From the NCBI GenBank assembly GCA_964420835.1, contig CAYQUO010000009.1, forward strand, positions 1 to 64,000: a DNA stretch of 64,000 nt. Reading direction: 5' to 3'. Shown piece by piece: positions 7,379 through 15,185 of the stretch; the first letter of the stretch is position 1, and each line of letters opens with the position of its first letter. Under the pieces are notes generated by a model. It did not search any database and was not told the origin of the DNA. It was given only the letters and a program-made list of their open reading frames with translations. The DNA comes from CAYQUO01 sp964420835 (GTDB lineage: Bacteria > Chloroflexota > Anaerolineae > Anaerolineales > Anaerolineaceae). Position numbers and translations under genes: made by a program.

Positions 7379-7900
7379 TCAAAACAGGGCCGGCTGTGGG
7401 GTGGGTGGCGGGGGCAGAACCCCGGCATGGGTGACCTGGCTGGCGGCTTCAAGGAGGGGCGGAAGGAGGGTTTCGCCGCGGCCGGCGCGCACCCACACGG
7501 CGCAAGGAGCGGAATAACCGAGCAGTGACAGCCGGGCCGCGCAGGAGGTCAGCACCCTATGCCGCTCGAAAAGGGGGACACTTTCATCCAGGAAGGTGGA
7601 GAGCATATCGAGCACCAGAATCGGCAAGCCACCGGCGGGCTGATCGAGGAGGCTGGCCACCTGGTAACAGGTGAAGGCCCGGCCGAGATGGACATTCTGC
7701 AGGGCCTGTTCCATGGACAGAGGGCCGCGGCGCAGCGGGCGGGCAAGCCGGTAGGCGTTGAAGACGTTGCCGCCGTCCAGTACGAAAAGGGGGCCGCTGC
7801 GAGCCAGCAGCGCAACCGTTTCAAAGAGGTCGGGCAGTACCTGGCTGGAGGCGATCAGCAGCGAGTAGCCGCCGGTGGTGGGGGAAGGGATGATGTTCAT
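7379..7900 (-). CDS. RecA/RadA-like protein lacking a P-loop
   Basis: A 173-residue protein whose core resembles a truncated RecA/Rad51-fold ATPase. The segment GPLFVLDGGNVFNAYRLAR sits where RecA-fold proteins have the strand after the ATP-binding core. ILVLDMLSTFLDE resembles the Walker B strand, followed by an RxxL-rich helix as in Rad51 paralogues. No GxxxxGK[ST] Walker A is present anywhere. The ATG at 7900 is preferred. The open frame extends further upstream but into proline-rich, unlikely residues. The next gene begins 15 bp downstream. By analogy with ImuA/SulA-like RecA remnants next to error-prone polymerases, it may be a recruitment factor. This is inference from fold resemblance seen by eye. 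Confidence 0.6.
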   Translation of the reverse strand: MNIIPSPTTGGYSLLIASSQVLPDLFETVALLARSGPLFVLDGGNVFNAYRLARPLRRGPLSMEQALQNVHLGRAFTCYQVASLLDQPAGGLPILVLDMLSTFLDESVPLFERHRVLTSCAARLSLLGYSAPCAVWVRAGRGETLLPPLLEAASQVTHAGVLPPPPTPQPALF

Positions 7901-7995
7901 GCCCTGAGCATACTCCCGGCAAGCCGGTGATGCCATCCCATGGCGGGGGTGAAAAAAGGGTGAGAAAGGGGGTAACCCGCGAGGGGGAGGGCCTT

Positions 7996-8400
7996 TCAGC
8001 GCCAGGAGCGGAAGTCCCAGCCTGAGAGAGCCTGGCGGAGTTCGGCCTTGGAGCGCAGGTTGAACTTGGTCAGCAGGTTGTGCAGGTGGGTTTTGACGGT
8101 TTCGGGCGAAATGCCCAGGCGGCTGGCGATCTGGCGGTTGGTGCAACTGAGGCAGGTGAGGGCGGCGATCTCCTGTTCGCGCGGCGAAAGGGAACTCCAG
8201 CGGGCCAGGCTGTGTTCGGCTTCCTGGCGGGCAGCCAGTGCGTCTTGCAGCAGGGCGGCGGCCACCTCGCCGGGCAGGCGCTGCTCCCGGGCTGCCAATG
8301 AAAGGAGCAGGTCGCGGTAGGGTGCCTCAAGGTCCAGGCGGATGGGGTCGGCCTGCGGAGGGGCGCCAGGACGGCGCAAGAAAATGTTCCAGGGTTTCAC
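7996..8400 (-). CDS. LuxR-type HTH transcriptional regulator, first gene of the PolB operon
   Basis: A 134-residue protein. The C-terminal half is a typical LuxR/GerE helix-turn-helix: LSPREQEIAAL, then CTNRQIASRLGISPETVKTHLHNLLTKF. The N-terminal half has no receiver domain or recognisable sensor. Translation starts at a GTG (8400) with a GGAGG site 6-7 nt upstream. A 95-bp gap separates it from the RecA-like gene. It heads the operon whose promoter holds a LexA-box-like palindrome. It could regulate the same genes or be a structural DNA-binding part of the system. Confidence 0.8.
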   Translation of the reverse strand: MKPWNIFLRRPGAPPQADPIRLDLEAPYRDLLLSLAAREQRLPGEVAAALLQDALAARQEAEHSLARWSSLSPREQEIAALTCLSCTNRQIASRLGISPETVKTHLHNLLTKFNLRSKAELRQALSGWDFRSWR

Positions 8401-8411
8401 AGAAAACCTCC

Positions 8412-8427
8412 GGCTGCATGTACAGCC
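8412..8427 (-). other. Hairpin at the presumed 5' end of the PolB operon mRNA
   Basis: The repeat GGCTG-TACATG-CAGCC begins right where transcription from the 8434-8462 promoter should start and ends just before the GGAGG ribosome site of the LuxR-type gene. It could protect the 5' end or modulate translation. Confidence 0.3.
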
Positions 8428-8433
8428 ACCCCA

Positions 8434-8462
8434 AGTATAATAGAAAATACGTTCTAATACAA
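8434..8462 (-). promoter_or_regulatory. Promoter of the PolB operon
   Basis: On the minus strand TTGTAT (8457-8462) and TATACT (8434-8439) are separated by 17 bp. The start point would fall near 8427, about 27 nt before the GTG of the LuxR-type gene. The spacer is occupied by the palindrome at 8442-8455. Confidence 0.65.
8442..8455 (-). promoter_or_regulatory. LexA-box-like operator between -35 and -10
   Basis: The 14-bp sequence AGAACGTATTTTCT (minus strand) is one base from the Gram-positive-type SOS box core GAACnnnnGTTC, with A/T flanks extending the symmetry to TAGAA-N6-TTCTA. A repressor bound here would block RNA polymerase directly. The LexA motif of this lineage is not known to me, so the assignment rests on resemblance and on the DNA-repair content of the operon. 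Confidence 0.5.
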
Positions 8463-8569
8463 GGGGTTGGAGGAAATTCCGGGAGAAATCCCGGTGATTA
8501 TTTGATGTGGGTTGACGCCGGAAAGGGAAATTATGGGATAATCAACTGACAGCAGAAAGGAGTACAACC

Positions 8570-9736
8570 ATGGACCTGTATACACCCAAGCCGGAACACC
8601 GTTTTACCTTTGGGCTCTGGACGGTGGGCAATACCGGACGCGACCCGTTTGGGGACCCGGTGCGGCCGGCCATGTCGCCGGTTGAGATCGTACACCTGCT
8701 GGCAGAAACCGGTGCCTACGGGGTCAATTTTCATGACAATGACCTTGTCCCGTTTGGGGCCGATGCGGCGCAGCGAAAAATAATTCTGAAAGATTTTAAA
8801 AAAGCGCTGGCGGATACGGGGCTGTGCGTTCCCATGGCTACGACGAACCTGTTCGCCCACCCGGTGTTCAAGGATGGGGCCTTCACCGCCAATGACCCAA
8901 AGGTGCGGGCCTTTGCGCTGCAGAAGACCATGCAGGCGATGGACCTGGGGGTGGAGTTGGGAGCCCGGGTGTACGTGTTCTGGGGAGGGCGTGAAGGGGT
9001 GGATGCTGACGGTACAAAAGATCCGCTGGAAAGCATTAAGCGCTTTCGGGAGGCGCTGAACTTCCTGTGCGATTACGCGCTGGACCAGGGTTATGACCTG
9101 CGCTTTGGGCTGGAAGCAAAGCCGAATGAACCGCGGGGAGACCTGTTCTTTCCGACCACGGGCGCGTACCTGGGATTTATTGAGACACTGGATCACCCGG
9201 AAATGGTCGGGGTGAACCCGGAAATGGCCCACGAGCACATGGCAGGTTTAAACTTTCTGCACAGCGTGGCGCAAGCCTGGGAAGCCGGAAAACTGTTCCA
9301 TATTGACCTGAATGACCAGAACTATGCCCGCTTCGACCAGGACTGGCGCTTTGGGATGCAGAACATCAAGCAGAGTTTCTTCCTGGTGAAGTTCCTGGAG
9401 GATGTTGGATATGATGGCAGCAGGCATTTTGATGCCCATGCCATGCGGACCGAGGACCGGAAAGGTGTGAAGGATTTCGCCCGTGGCTGCATGCGAACCT
9501 ACCTGATCCTGAAAGAAAAGGCAAAACGCTGGAATGCGGATGCGGAGGTGCTGGGGCTGCTGGAGAAGATCCATGCCGATGATGGATCTACAGCGGCCTT
9601 CGTTGGGAAGTATGAGCGCCGAAAGGCGGAGGCCCTGCTAAGGCATGTGTTCGATGTTGACCAGTTGGCAGCCAGGGGAATGGAATATGAAAAACTGGAC
9701 CAGTTGACGAACGAGATCCTGATGGGCGTACGCTGA
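8570..9736 (+). CDS. xylA: Xylose isomerase
   Basis: Interconverts D-xylose and D-xylulose in the cytoplasm, the entry step to the pentose phosphate pathway. The 388-residue length and N-terminus fit the shorter, actinobacterial/Thermus-type (class I) enzymes. Visible active-site segments are GVNFHDNDLVPFG (catalytic His and Asp), VFWGGREG and the metal-binding GLEAKPNEPRGD. The AAAGGAG site sits 7-8 nt before the ATG. The gene is followed after 60 bp by xylulokinase, so both steps of xylose entry are adjacent. It is divergent from the PolB operon, sharing a 169-bp intergenic region. Confidence 0.95.
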   Translation: MDLYTPKPEHRFTFGLWTVGNTGRDPFGDPVRPAMSPVEIVHLLAETGAYGVNFHDNDLVPFGADAAQRKIILKDFKKALADTGLCVPMATTNLFAHPVFKDGAFTANDPKVRAFALQKTMQAMDLGVELGARVYVFWGGREGVDADGTKDPLESIKRFREALNFLCDYALDQGYDLRFGLEAKPNEPRGDLFFPTTGAYLGFIETLDHPEMVGVNPEMAHEHMAGLNFLHSVAQAWEAGKLFHIDLNDQNYARFDQDWRFGMQNIKQSFFLVKFLEDVGYDGSRHFDAHAMRTEDRKGVKDFARGCMRTYLILKEKAKRWNADAEVLGLLEKIHADDGSTAAFVGKYERRKAEALLRHVFDVDQLAARGMEYEKLDQLTNEILMGVR

Positions 9737-9796
9737 GCACCGGGGATATGACAATATCAGAACAACAACCTGGATTGCACGTGGGGAGGGATTCCT

Positions 9797-11299
9797 TTGA
9801 ATAGTGGTTATTTCCTGGGAATTGATGTTTCCACAACGAGCGTTAAGGCATTGTTGATCGATGAGGCGGGAAGGGTTGTGGACATTGCCTCCAAGGAACA
9901 GGATTTTCAAACCCCACGGCCGTTATGGACCGAACAGGAGCCAGAGATCTGGTGGCAGAACACCATAGCCGCCATCCGACGGGTGATCGGGGCGGCAAAG
10001 ATCCGTCCGGACGAAATTCGGGCGCTGGGGCTGACCGGTCAGATGCACGGGCTGGTGTTGCTGGACCGGGACGGGCAGGTGCTGAGGCCGGCCATCCTGT
10101 GGAATGATCAACGCACGGGAGAGCAATGCCGGGAGATCGAGGAACGCATCGGCAGGAAGGAATTGATCCACCTGACCGGCAACGTTGCGCTGCCCGGTTT
10201 CACGGCACCAAAACTGCTGTGGGTGGCCGAGAACGAGCCTGATATTTATGACAGGATCGCCCATGTGCTGTTGCCGAAGGACTATGTGCGATACAGGTTA
10301 ACGGGTGCCTTTGCCAGTGACTGCTCGGATGCAGCCGGGACACTGCTGCTGGACATCCACCGCCGGGATTGGTCGGATACTGTTTGTGAACGACTGGGGG
10401 TGGCAAGGGAATGGCTGCCGCGGGTTCATGAAGGACCGGAGATCAGTGGAGAAGTTGCCGCCGGGGTGGCGGAGACTGTTGGTTTGCACAAGGGAACGCT
10501 GGTGGCAGCCGGGGGAGGTGACCAGGCCGCCCAGGCGGTGGGTGTGGGTGCGGTGGAAGAAGGTGTGTGGGCGCTGACGCTGGGAACCTCCGGGATCATC
10601 TTTGCGCCAACCACAAGACCGCCGGTGGGAACGGAGGGCAGCCTACACCTGTTCTGCCACGCTGTTCCGCAAATGTGGCATGCCATGGGAGTGACCCTCT
10701 CGGCTGGCGGTTCGTTAAAGTGGCTTAGGGATGTATTGGCACCGGGAACCGATTACGATGAATTGTTGGACTCTGTGGAAAGTGCCGCCGCCGGTTCTGA
10801 GGGATTGTTGTTCCTGCCGTACCTAACCGGGGAACGGACGCCGCATGCCGACCCGCTGGCAAGGGGGGCTTTTGTTGGGTTGACGCTTCGGCATGGGAAG
10901 GCACACCTGGTGCGCGCCGTGCTGGAGGGGGTGGGTTACGGCCTGCGGGACAGCCTGGAGTTGATCCGGTCTGTCGGAGGCCTGAAGTTGAAGCAATTAA
11001 GGGCATCGGGTGGGGGTACGCGGAATGCCACCTGGAGGCAGATCCTGGCGGATATTTTAGGCCAGGAGTTGACGGGGGTGGATGTGGTGGAGGGGGCGGC
11101 CTATGGAGCGGCTCTGCTGGCGGGAGTTTGTGCAGGCAATTGGCCGGATGTGCGGGATGCCTGTGAACGATGTGTTCGCACAACCAGCAGAACAAACCCC
11201 AACAAGGGGGATGCGGATTACTACGAGCGGGGTTATGAAGTATACAAAGGTTTGTATGCGAACCTGAAGGGAACATTTGAAGCCGAAGCAGGATTGTAA
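9797..11299 (+). CDS. xylB: Xylulokinase
   Basis: Phosphorylates D-xylulose to xylulose 5-phosphate. A 500-residue FGGY-family kinase with the N-terminal phosphate-binding strand FLGIDVSTTSVKALLID, the GLTGQMHGLV segment, the WNDQRT sugar-site segment and the C-terminal ATP-site glycine run RASGGGTRN. Translation starts at TTG 9797, supported by a GGGGAGG ribosome site 6 nt upstream and by its position just before the FGGY core. It forms a probable operon with xylA. Confidence 0.93.
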   Translation: MNSGYFLGIDVSTTSVKALLIDEAGRVVDIASKEQDFQTPRPLWTEQEPEIWWQNTIAAIRRVIGAAKIRPDEIRALGLTGQMHGLVLLDRDGQVLRPAILWNDQRTGEQCREIEERIGRKELIHLTGNVALPGFTAPKLLWVAENEPDIYDRIAHVLLPKDYVRYRLTGAFASDCSDAAGTLLLDIHRRDWSDTVCERLGVAREWLPRVHEGPEISGEVAAGVAETVGLHKGTLVAAGGGDQAAQAVGVGAVEEGVWALTLGTSGIIFAPTTRPPVGTEGSLHLFCHAVPQMWHAMGVTLSAGGSLKWLRDVLAPGTDYDELLDSVESAAAGSEGLLFLPYLTGERTPHADPLARGAFVGLTLRHGKAHLVRAVLEGVGYGLRDSLELIRSVGGLKLKQLRASGGGTRNATWRQILADILGQELTGVDVVEGAAYGAALLAGVCAGNWPDVRDACERCVRTTSRTNPNKGDADYYERGYEVYKGLYANLKGTFEAEAGL

Positions 11300-11343
11300 A
11301 CCCTGCCGAATTGCAGAGTGACGGGATGGTTTGTAATCCGACT

Positions 11344-11358
11344 TATACCATATACCAC
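11344..11358 (+). repeat. 15-bp operator-like element, copy 1
   Basis: TATACCATATACCAC. It matches the copy at 11533-11547 in 14 of 15 positions. It lies between the xylB stop and the probable gntR promoter (TTGAAT-16-TAAAAT near 11425-11452). A third partial copy, TATACCA, is at 11511-11517. The arrangement suggests binding sites for the GntR regulator encoded next to it. Confidence 0.5.
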
Positions 11359-11532
11359 TTTTACAAATAACCCAAATAAATCGAAAAAAAAACCAGAATT
11401 GACGAAAATTATCGGGAAAGGGTATTGAATTTCCTGAAAATTGATGTAAAATGTTCGTAACTGGCAAAAATTAAGATATTTTTAATCCAATATCAAGCAA
11501 TTATTGTTCTTATACCAGTGATTTTCATCGCC

Positions 11533-11547
11533 TATACCATGTACCAC
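11533..11547 (+). repeat. 15-bp operator-like element, copy 2
   Basis: TATACCATGTACCAC, almost identical to 11344-11358. It overlaps the proposed gntR start at 11539, so binding here could block both elongation and translation initiation, in keeping with autoregulation. Confidence 0.5.
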
Positions 11548-12333
11548 ATTGATGAGTTGCCCCAAAAAAAGACGAAAAATAACGACAAGTGGTCTACATG
11601 CGGTGAGATTGTAAAACCACTTTACATTCAAATTCAGGAATATATTGCCGATTTGATCCTGACCGGACAATTACCGCCTGAGACAAAGATCCATTCAGAG
11701 AGGGATTTCAGCGATGAACTGGGTGTGAGCCGGATGACCGTCCGCAAGGCGCTGACCGAACTGGTGAATGAAGGCCTGTTGGAACGGCGGCATGGTTCGG
11801 GTACATATGTGGCCAAGCCCAGACTGACCTTTGAATCGGGAGATCTGCTGAACACAATGGCCACACTGGCTGCGAATAACATGGTCCCAGCCAGCCAATT
11901 GCTGGAATTTGGTCAAGTGCCAGCCAGCAGGCGACTTTCAGAACAACTGGAGGTGGAAATTGGGCACGCTTTGTACCGGGTGTCCATTTTGCGTTTTGCA
12001 AACCGTGTTCCAGTCCTCCTGGAAAGAAGTTTTTTCCCCTGCAGCCGATGCCCGAACCTTGAGGAGTGGGACCTGGAAAAAACCAACATCTATGACCTGT
12101 TAACCGGCGTTTATGATGTTCAAATTGGACGGATCTCACAAACGGTTGAGGCCGTGGCGGCGAATGAAAGTGTGGCGGCCCAATTTCGTGTTGAGGAAGG
12201 TTTTCCGTTATTGATGGTTTCGCGAACGATCTACAACCAGGAGGATCAAAAACCAGTCAGTTATTCGCAGGATTTTCTGCGAAGTGATTATGCACGCATT
12301 CATGCCAACATTGAATTGGGTAAACAGGGTTGA
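11539..12333 (+). CDS. GntR-family regulator with UTRA ligand domain (HutC subfamily)
   Basis: The N-terminal winged HTH is clear: PLYIQIQEYIADLI, then SERDFSDELGVSRMTVRKALTELVNEGLLERRHGSGTYV. It is followed by a UTRA effector-binding domain (ALYRVSILRFANRVPVLLERSFFP, and a C-terminal SQDFLRSDYAR strand). Neither the ATG at 11539 nor the in-frame GTG at 11518 has a good ribosome site, so the exact start is uncertain. It stands between xylAB and the permease-kinase-aminotransferase cluster and may control either or both. HutC-type regulators usually respond to the substrate of the neighbouring pathway. Confidence 0.88.
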   Translation: MYHIDELPQKKTKNNDKWSTCGEIVKPLYIQIQEYIADLILTGQLPPETKIHSERDFSDELGVSRMTVRKALTELVNEGLLERRHGSGTYVAKPRLTFESGDLLNTMATLAANNMVPASQLLEFGQVPASRRLSEQLEVEIGHALYRVSILRFANRVPVLLERSFFPCSRCPNLEEWDLEKTNIYDLLTGVYDVQIGRISQTVEAVAANESVAAQFRVEEGFPLLMVSRTIYNQEDQKPVSYSQDFLRSDYARIHANIELGKQG

Positions 12334-12466
12334 TGGTCCATCCCTGCCATTTGCCCGCCATGCGTGATCAGTGCAGAAAAGGAGGTGCGTATTCGAGACA
12401 TAAACCCGGTTTTCAATTGCAATTTGTCACATCCATTTTATTTCAAACATTTTTTAAGGAGGAAAT

Positions 12467-14083
12467 ATGGCTGAAATGAGCAATACAGCAGAAGCGGGCG
12501 ACCGCAAGCTTTATGCCCGCAAGAGTTCCGGCCTGGTACGGACAATTGGTATTTTTGGCGCCATGGTGTTTGGCGTCCACTGTATCAGTTTGTCATCCTC
12601 TGGTCTCATCCCATTTTCATGGGTGGCCGGTGTGTGGCCGGGAAGCAGCATTATCGGCGTGTTGACCGTGGCCATGTTCTTTTGCCTGTTCCATGCCTAT
12701 ACCTACTCGGCGATCGGGGCGACCATGCCCAGGTCGGCGGCGGACTATACACTCGGCAGCCGGACCCTGAGCGCCCCACTGGCGTTTGCAGCCAGCTGGA
12801 CGCTGGTCATCTTCTCTGCCATGGTGGCCGGATCCCTAATTGCCTGGATCCCGGAAACTGCCGTACCGACCCTGTTCCGCACGATGGGGATCGTCTTAAA
12901 CAACCCGGCAATGGTTTCATTTGCCGACTGGTCGTCCACAACAACCGGCATCATCCTGATCGGGACGATCGGCACCCTGATCACCTTTGGGACGATGATC
13001 CTGCCAACGCGCACGATCCTGCGAATTCTGGAAGTTGGGTTCTTCCTTGGTCTGCTGGCCTGGGCGGTAATCTACTTCCAACTGGTCTCAGCGCCGGCAG
13101 GCAGCTTTGCACCAGCCTGGGACAAGTTCATGGGCGCCGGCAGTTACGAACAGCGCATCCAACTGGCCATTGACAACGGAATGGTGATCAACCCGAACGT
13201 GGCTTTGATGACCCTGGCCGGTTTGATCATGGGCTTTTGGGTCTTCTACGGGTACTACATTCCCACCTTCTTCGCTGGTGAAGTAAAACAAGCGGATACA
13301 ACACTGCTGGCCGGATCCTGGTCTTCCCTGCTGGTCACCTGGGCGATCTTTGTTGTGGCTGCCGTGTTCCTTCAGCGCCTTGTGCCGTTGGAATGGCTGG
13401 CGGCGGAAAGTTACCTGAGCAACATTGGCTATGAAGGCGGGGCAATGCCGTGGATCATCTTCTACGCTGCGATCCTTAAACCGAGTTTCCCGCTGCTGTT
13501 GATCGTCACGGTCGGGTGGATCTATACGCTGATCAACCTTGCACAAACCTACTTCTTCTATTGCAGCCGGATCATTTTCGCCTGGTCTTTTGACCGGTTG
13601 ATCCCCGAGAAGGTGTGCTACATTCACCCGACCCTGCGCAGCCCGATCATAGCCATCCTTATCATCTCGCTAATTGCCGAGATCGGAGTGATCGACGCCG
13701 CTGCCGGTGGTGTGATGGGAGCCCAGCTGAACTTTGTGTTCTTTGCCGTATGTACGCAACTGGTGCCTGTAACGGCCATCACCTTCTTCCCCTTCGTCAA
13801 GCCGGACCTGTTCGAGAATTCCAGCGGTTTTGTCCGGCGCAAGATCGGCAAGGTGCCGGTGATCACTATTGTTGGCGGCATTACCCTGGCCTACCTGGTC
13901 TGGATGCTGATCGCCTCGTTCCTCTTCCCGGCAGTTGGAGGGCGCATTGGCGTTGGAACCCTGGGGACATTGTTCGGATTCCTGTTGAGCGGTATCGCCG
14001 TCTTCTACATTGCACGAGCCTACCGCCTGAAGAAAGAAGGAATCGACATCAACTGGACTTTCCAGTCGATTCCACCTGTATAA
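12467..14083 (+). CDS. APC-superfamily amino acid permease
   Basis: A 538-residue integral membrane protein with about 12 predicted hydrophobic segments spread over its length, as in amino acid/polyamine/organocation permeases. The N-terminal segment VRTIGIFGAMVFGVHCISLSS resembles the first unwound transport helix of that superfamily. The ribosome site AAGGAGG precedes the ATG by 7 nt. It follows the GntR gene and precedes a terminator and a group of enzyme genes, so it probably imports the compound that cluster processes. The substrate is unknown. Confidence 0.85.
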   Translation: MAEMSNTAEAGDRKLYARKSSGLVRTIGIFGAMVFGVHCISLSSSGLIPFSWVAGVWPGSSIIGVLTVAMFFCLFHAYTYSAIGATMPRSAADYTLGSRTLSAPLAFAASWTLVIFSAMVAGSLIAWIPETAVPTLFRTMGIVLNNPAMVSFADWSSTTTGIILIGTIGTLITFGTMILPTRTILRILEVGFFLGLLAWAVIYFQLVSAPAGSFAPAWDKFMGAGSYEQRIQLAIDNGMVINPNVALMTLAGLIMGFWVFYGYYIPTFFAGEVKQADTTLLAGSWSSLLVTWAIFVVAAVFLQRLVPLEWLAAESYLSNIGYEGGAMPWIIFYAAILKPSFPLLLIVTVGWIYTLINLAQTYFFYCSRIIFAWSFDRLIPEKVCYIHPTLRSPIIAILIISLIAEIGVIDAAAGGVMGAQLNFVFFAVCTQLVPVTAITFFPFVKPDLFENSSGFVRRKIGKVPVITIVGGITLAYLVWMLIASFLFPAVGGRIGVGTLGTLFGFLLSGIAVFYIARAYRLKKEGIDINWTFQSIPPV

Positions 14084-14100
14084 TCTCAGTTCGGAATGCA

Positions 14101-14136
14101 ACCGGGGGGAGATACTCTCTCCTCCCGGTTTGTTAT
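14101..14136 (+). terminator. Intrinsic terminator after the permease gene
   Basis: A 12-bp stem (14101-14112 with 14118-14129, one G-U pair) with a 5-nt loop is followed by TTGTTATTATT. It separates the permease transcript from the downstream enzyme genes. Confidence 0.75.
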
Positions 14137-14158
14137 TATTCATCATTATTGGGATAAT
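14130..14158 (+). promoter_or_regulatory. Possible promoter for the metallophosphoesterase-kinase operon
   Basis: TTGTTA (14130-14135) and GATAAT (14153-14158) with a 17-bp spacer, placed immediately after the terminator stem and about 26 bp before the next start codon. The -35 box is a weak match and the region is AT-rich. Confidence 0.4.
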
Positions 14159-14184
14159 AAAAATAACCCTTTGGAGGCAATTCG

Positions 14185-15165
14185 ATGAAATTTGGCAAAA
14201 TGTTCTCGGGCGGCAAGCTGGTAAGGATTTTATACGGTTCCGACTTCCATGGATCAAACGCCGTGTATCGCAAATTTCTTTCAGCGGCGCTGCAGTACAA
14301 GGCCAATGTTTTGGTCGTTGGGGGGGATGTTACCGGCAAGGCGATGGTGCCGGTGATCCACCAGGGACAGGGTCACTATATTGGTTATCTGTTTGGAAGA
14401 AAGGAAGAGGCCACCACGCCGGAGGAACTGGAAAAATTGGAAACCGTGATCAGCAATGTTGGCTTCTATCCCATTGTCCTGGAGAAGGACGAAGCCGCTG
14501 ACCTGGAGGCGAATTCGGACAAGATGTCGGCCCGTTTTGAGCAGGAAATGAACCAGCGGGTCCGTGAATGGCTGGAACTGGCGGTTGACAAGCTGGCCGC
14601 CAACAAGATGGAAATGTACTTTATGCCAGGAAATGACGACCTGCGGTCCATTGACCCGATCATTGATGAATACGAGGGTGTTCATAACCCTGACATGAAA
14701 CATTTCATGATTGCCGGGGAATATGAACTGGTAGGATTATCGTATGCTAATATAACCCCCTGGCTATGTGTGCGCGATATTGAAGAAGATGCCTTAACCG
14801 CCAAATTGGGGGAATTGCAGAAGATGATCGTTAACCCGGACAAGACGATTGCCGTTTTGCACGTTCCACCGATTTCATCGGGGCTGGATACCTGCCCGGA
14901 GTTGGACAAGAACCTGAAAATTGTCACCGAAGGCGGGCAGGTGGTGATGAAATCCGCCGGGTCGACAGCGGTAAAGACGTTCATTGAGGAGGTGCAACCG
15001 ATGTTGACGCTGCACGGGCATATTCATGAATCCGCCGGACACACGCGCATTGGGAAAACCCTTGCAATTAATGCTGGAAGTGAGTATGCTGAAGGGATCT
15101 TAAAGGCGGCGATCATTAACCTGGAAGACGGCAAGGTGAAGGGTCACCTGCTGATCTCGGGTTGA
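14185..15165 (+). CDS. Metallophosphoesterase
   Basis: A 326-residue calcineurin-like phosphoesterase with the full set of metal-binding motifs: YGSDFHGS, VGGDVTGK, PGNDD, a VLHVPP histidine and LHGHIHES at about residue 275-282. The family hydrolyses phosphomono- or diesters. The specificity here is not visible. GGAGG lies about 8 nt before the ATG. Co-directional genes for a nucleotidyltransferase-fold protein, an aminotransferase and a sugar kinase follow within 20-30 bp gaps, so it is likely part of one pathway. Confidence 0.85.
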   Translation: MKFGKMFSGGKLVRILYGSDFHGSNAVYRKFLSAALQYKANVLVVGGDVTGKAMVPVIHQGQGHYIGYLFGRKEEATTPEELEKLETVISNVGFYPIVLEKDEAADLEANSDKMSARFEQEMNQRVREWLELAVDKLAANKMEMYFMPGNDDLRSIDPIIDEYEGVHNPDMKHFMIAGEYELVGLSYANITPWLCVRDIEEDALTAKLGELQKMIVNPDKTIAVLHVPPISSGLDTCPELDKNLKIVTEGGQVVMKSAGSTAVKTFIEEVQPMLTLHGHIHESAGHTRIGKTLAINAGSEYAEGILKAAIINLEDGKVKGHLLISG

Positions 15166-15185
15166 TCCCTGCCTCTGGAGTATGA

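Noticed and set aside
7099..7452. Upstream extension of the PolB frame (118 codons)
   Set aside because: The residues are Pro/Ser/Arg-rich shadow sequence of the small helical gene. The PolB start at 7098 overlaps that gene's stop, the typical coupling pattern.
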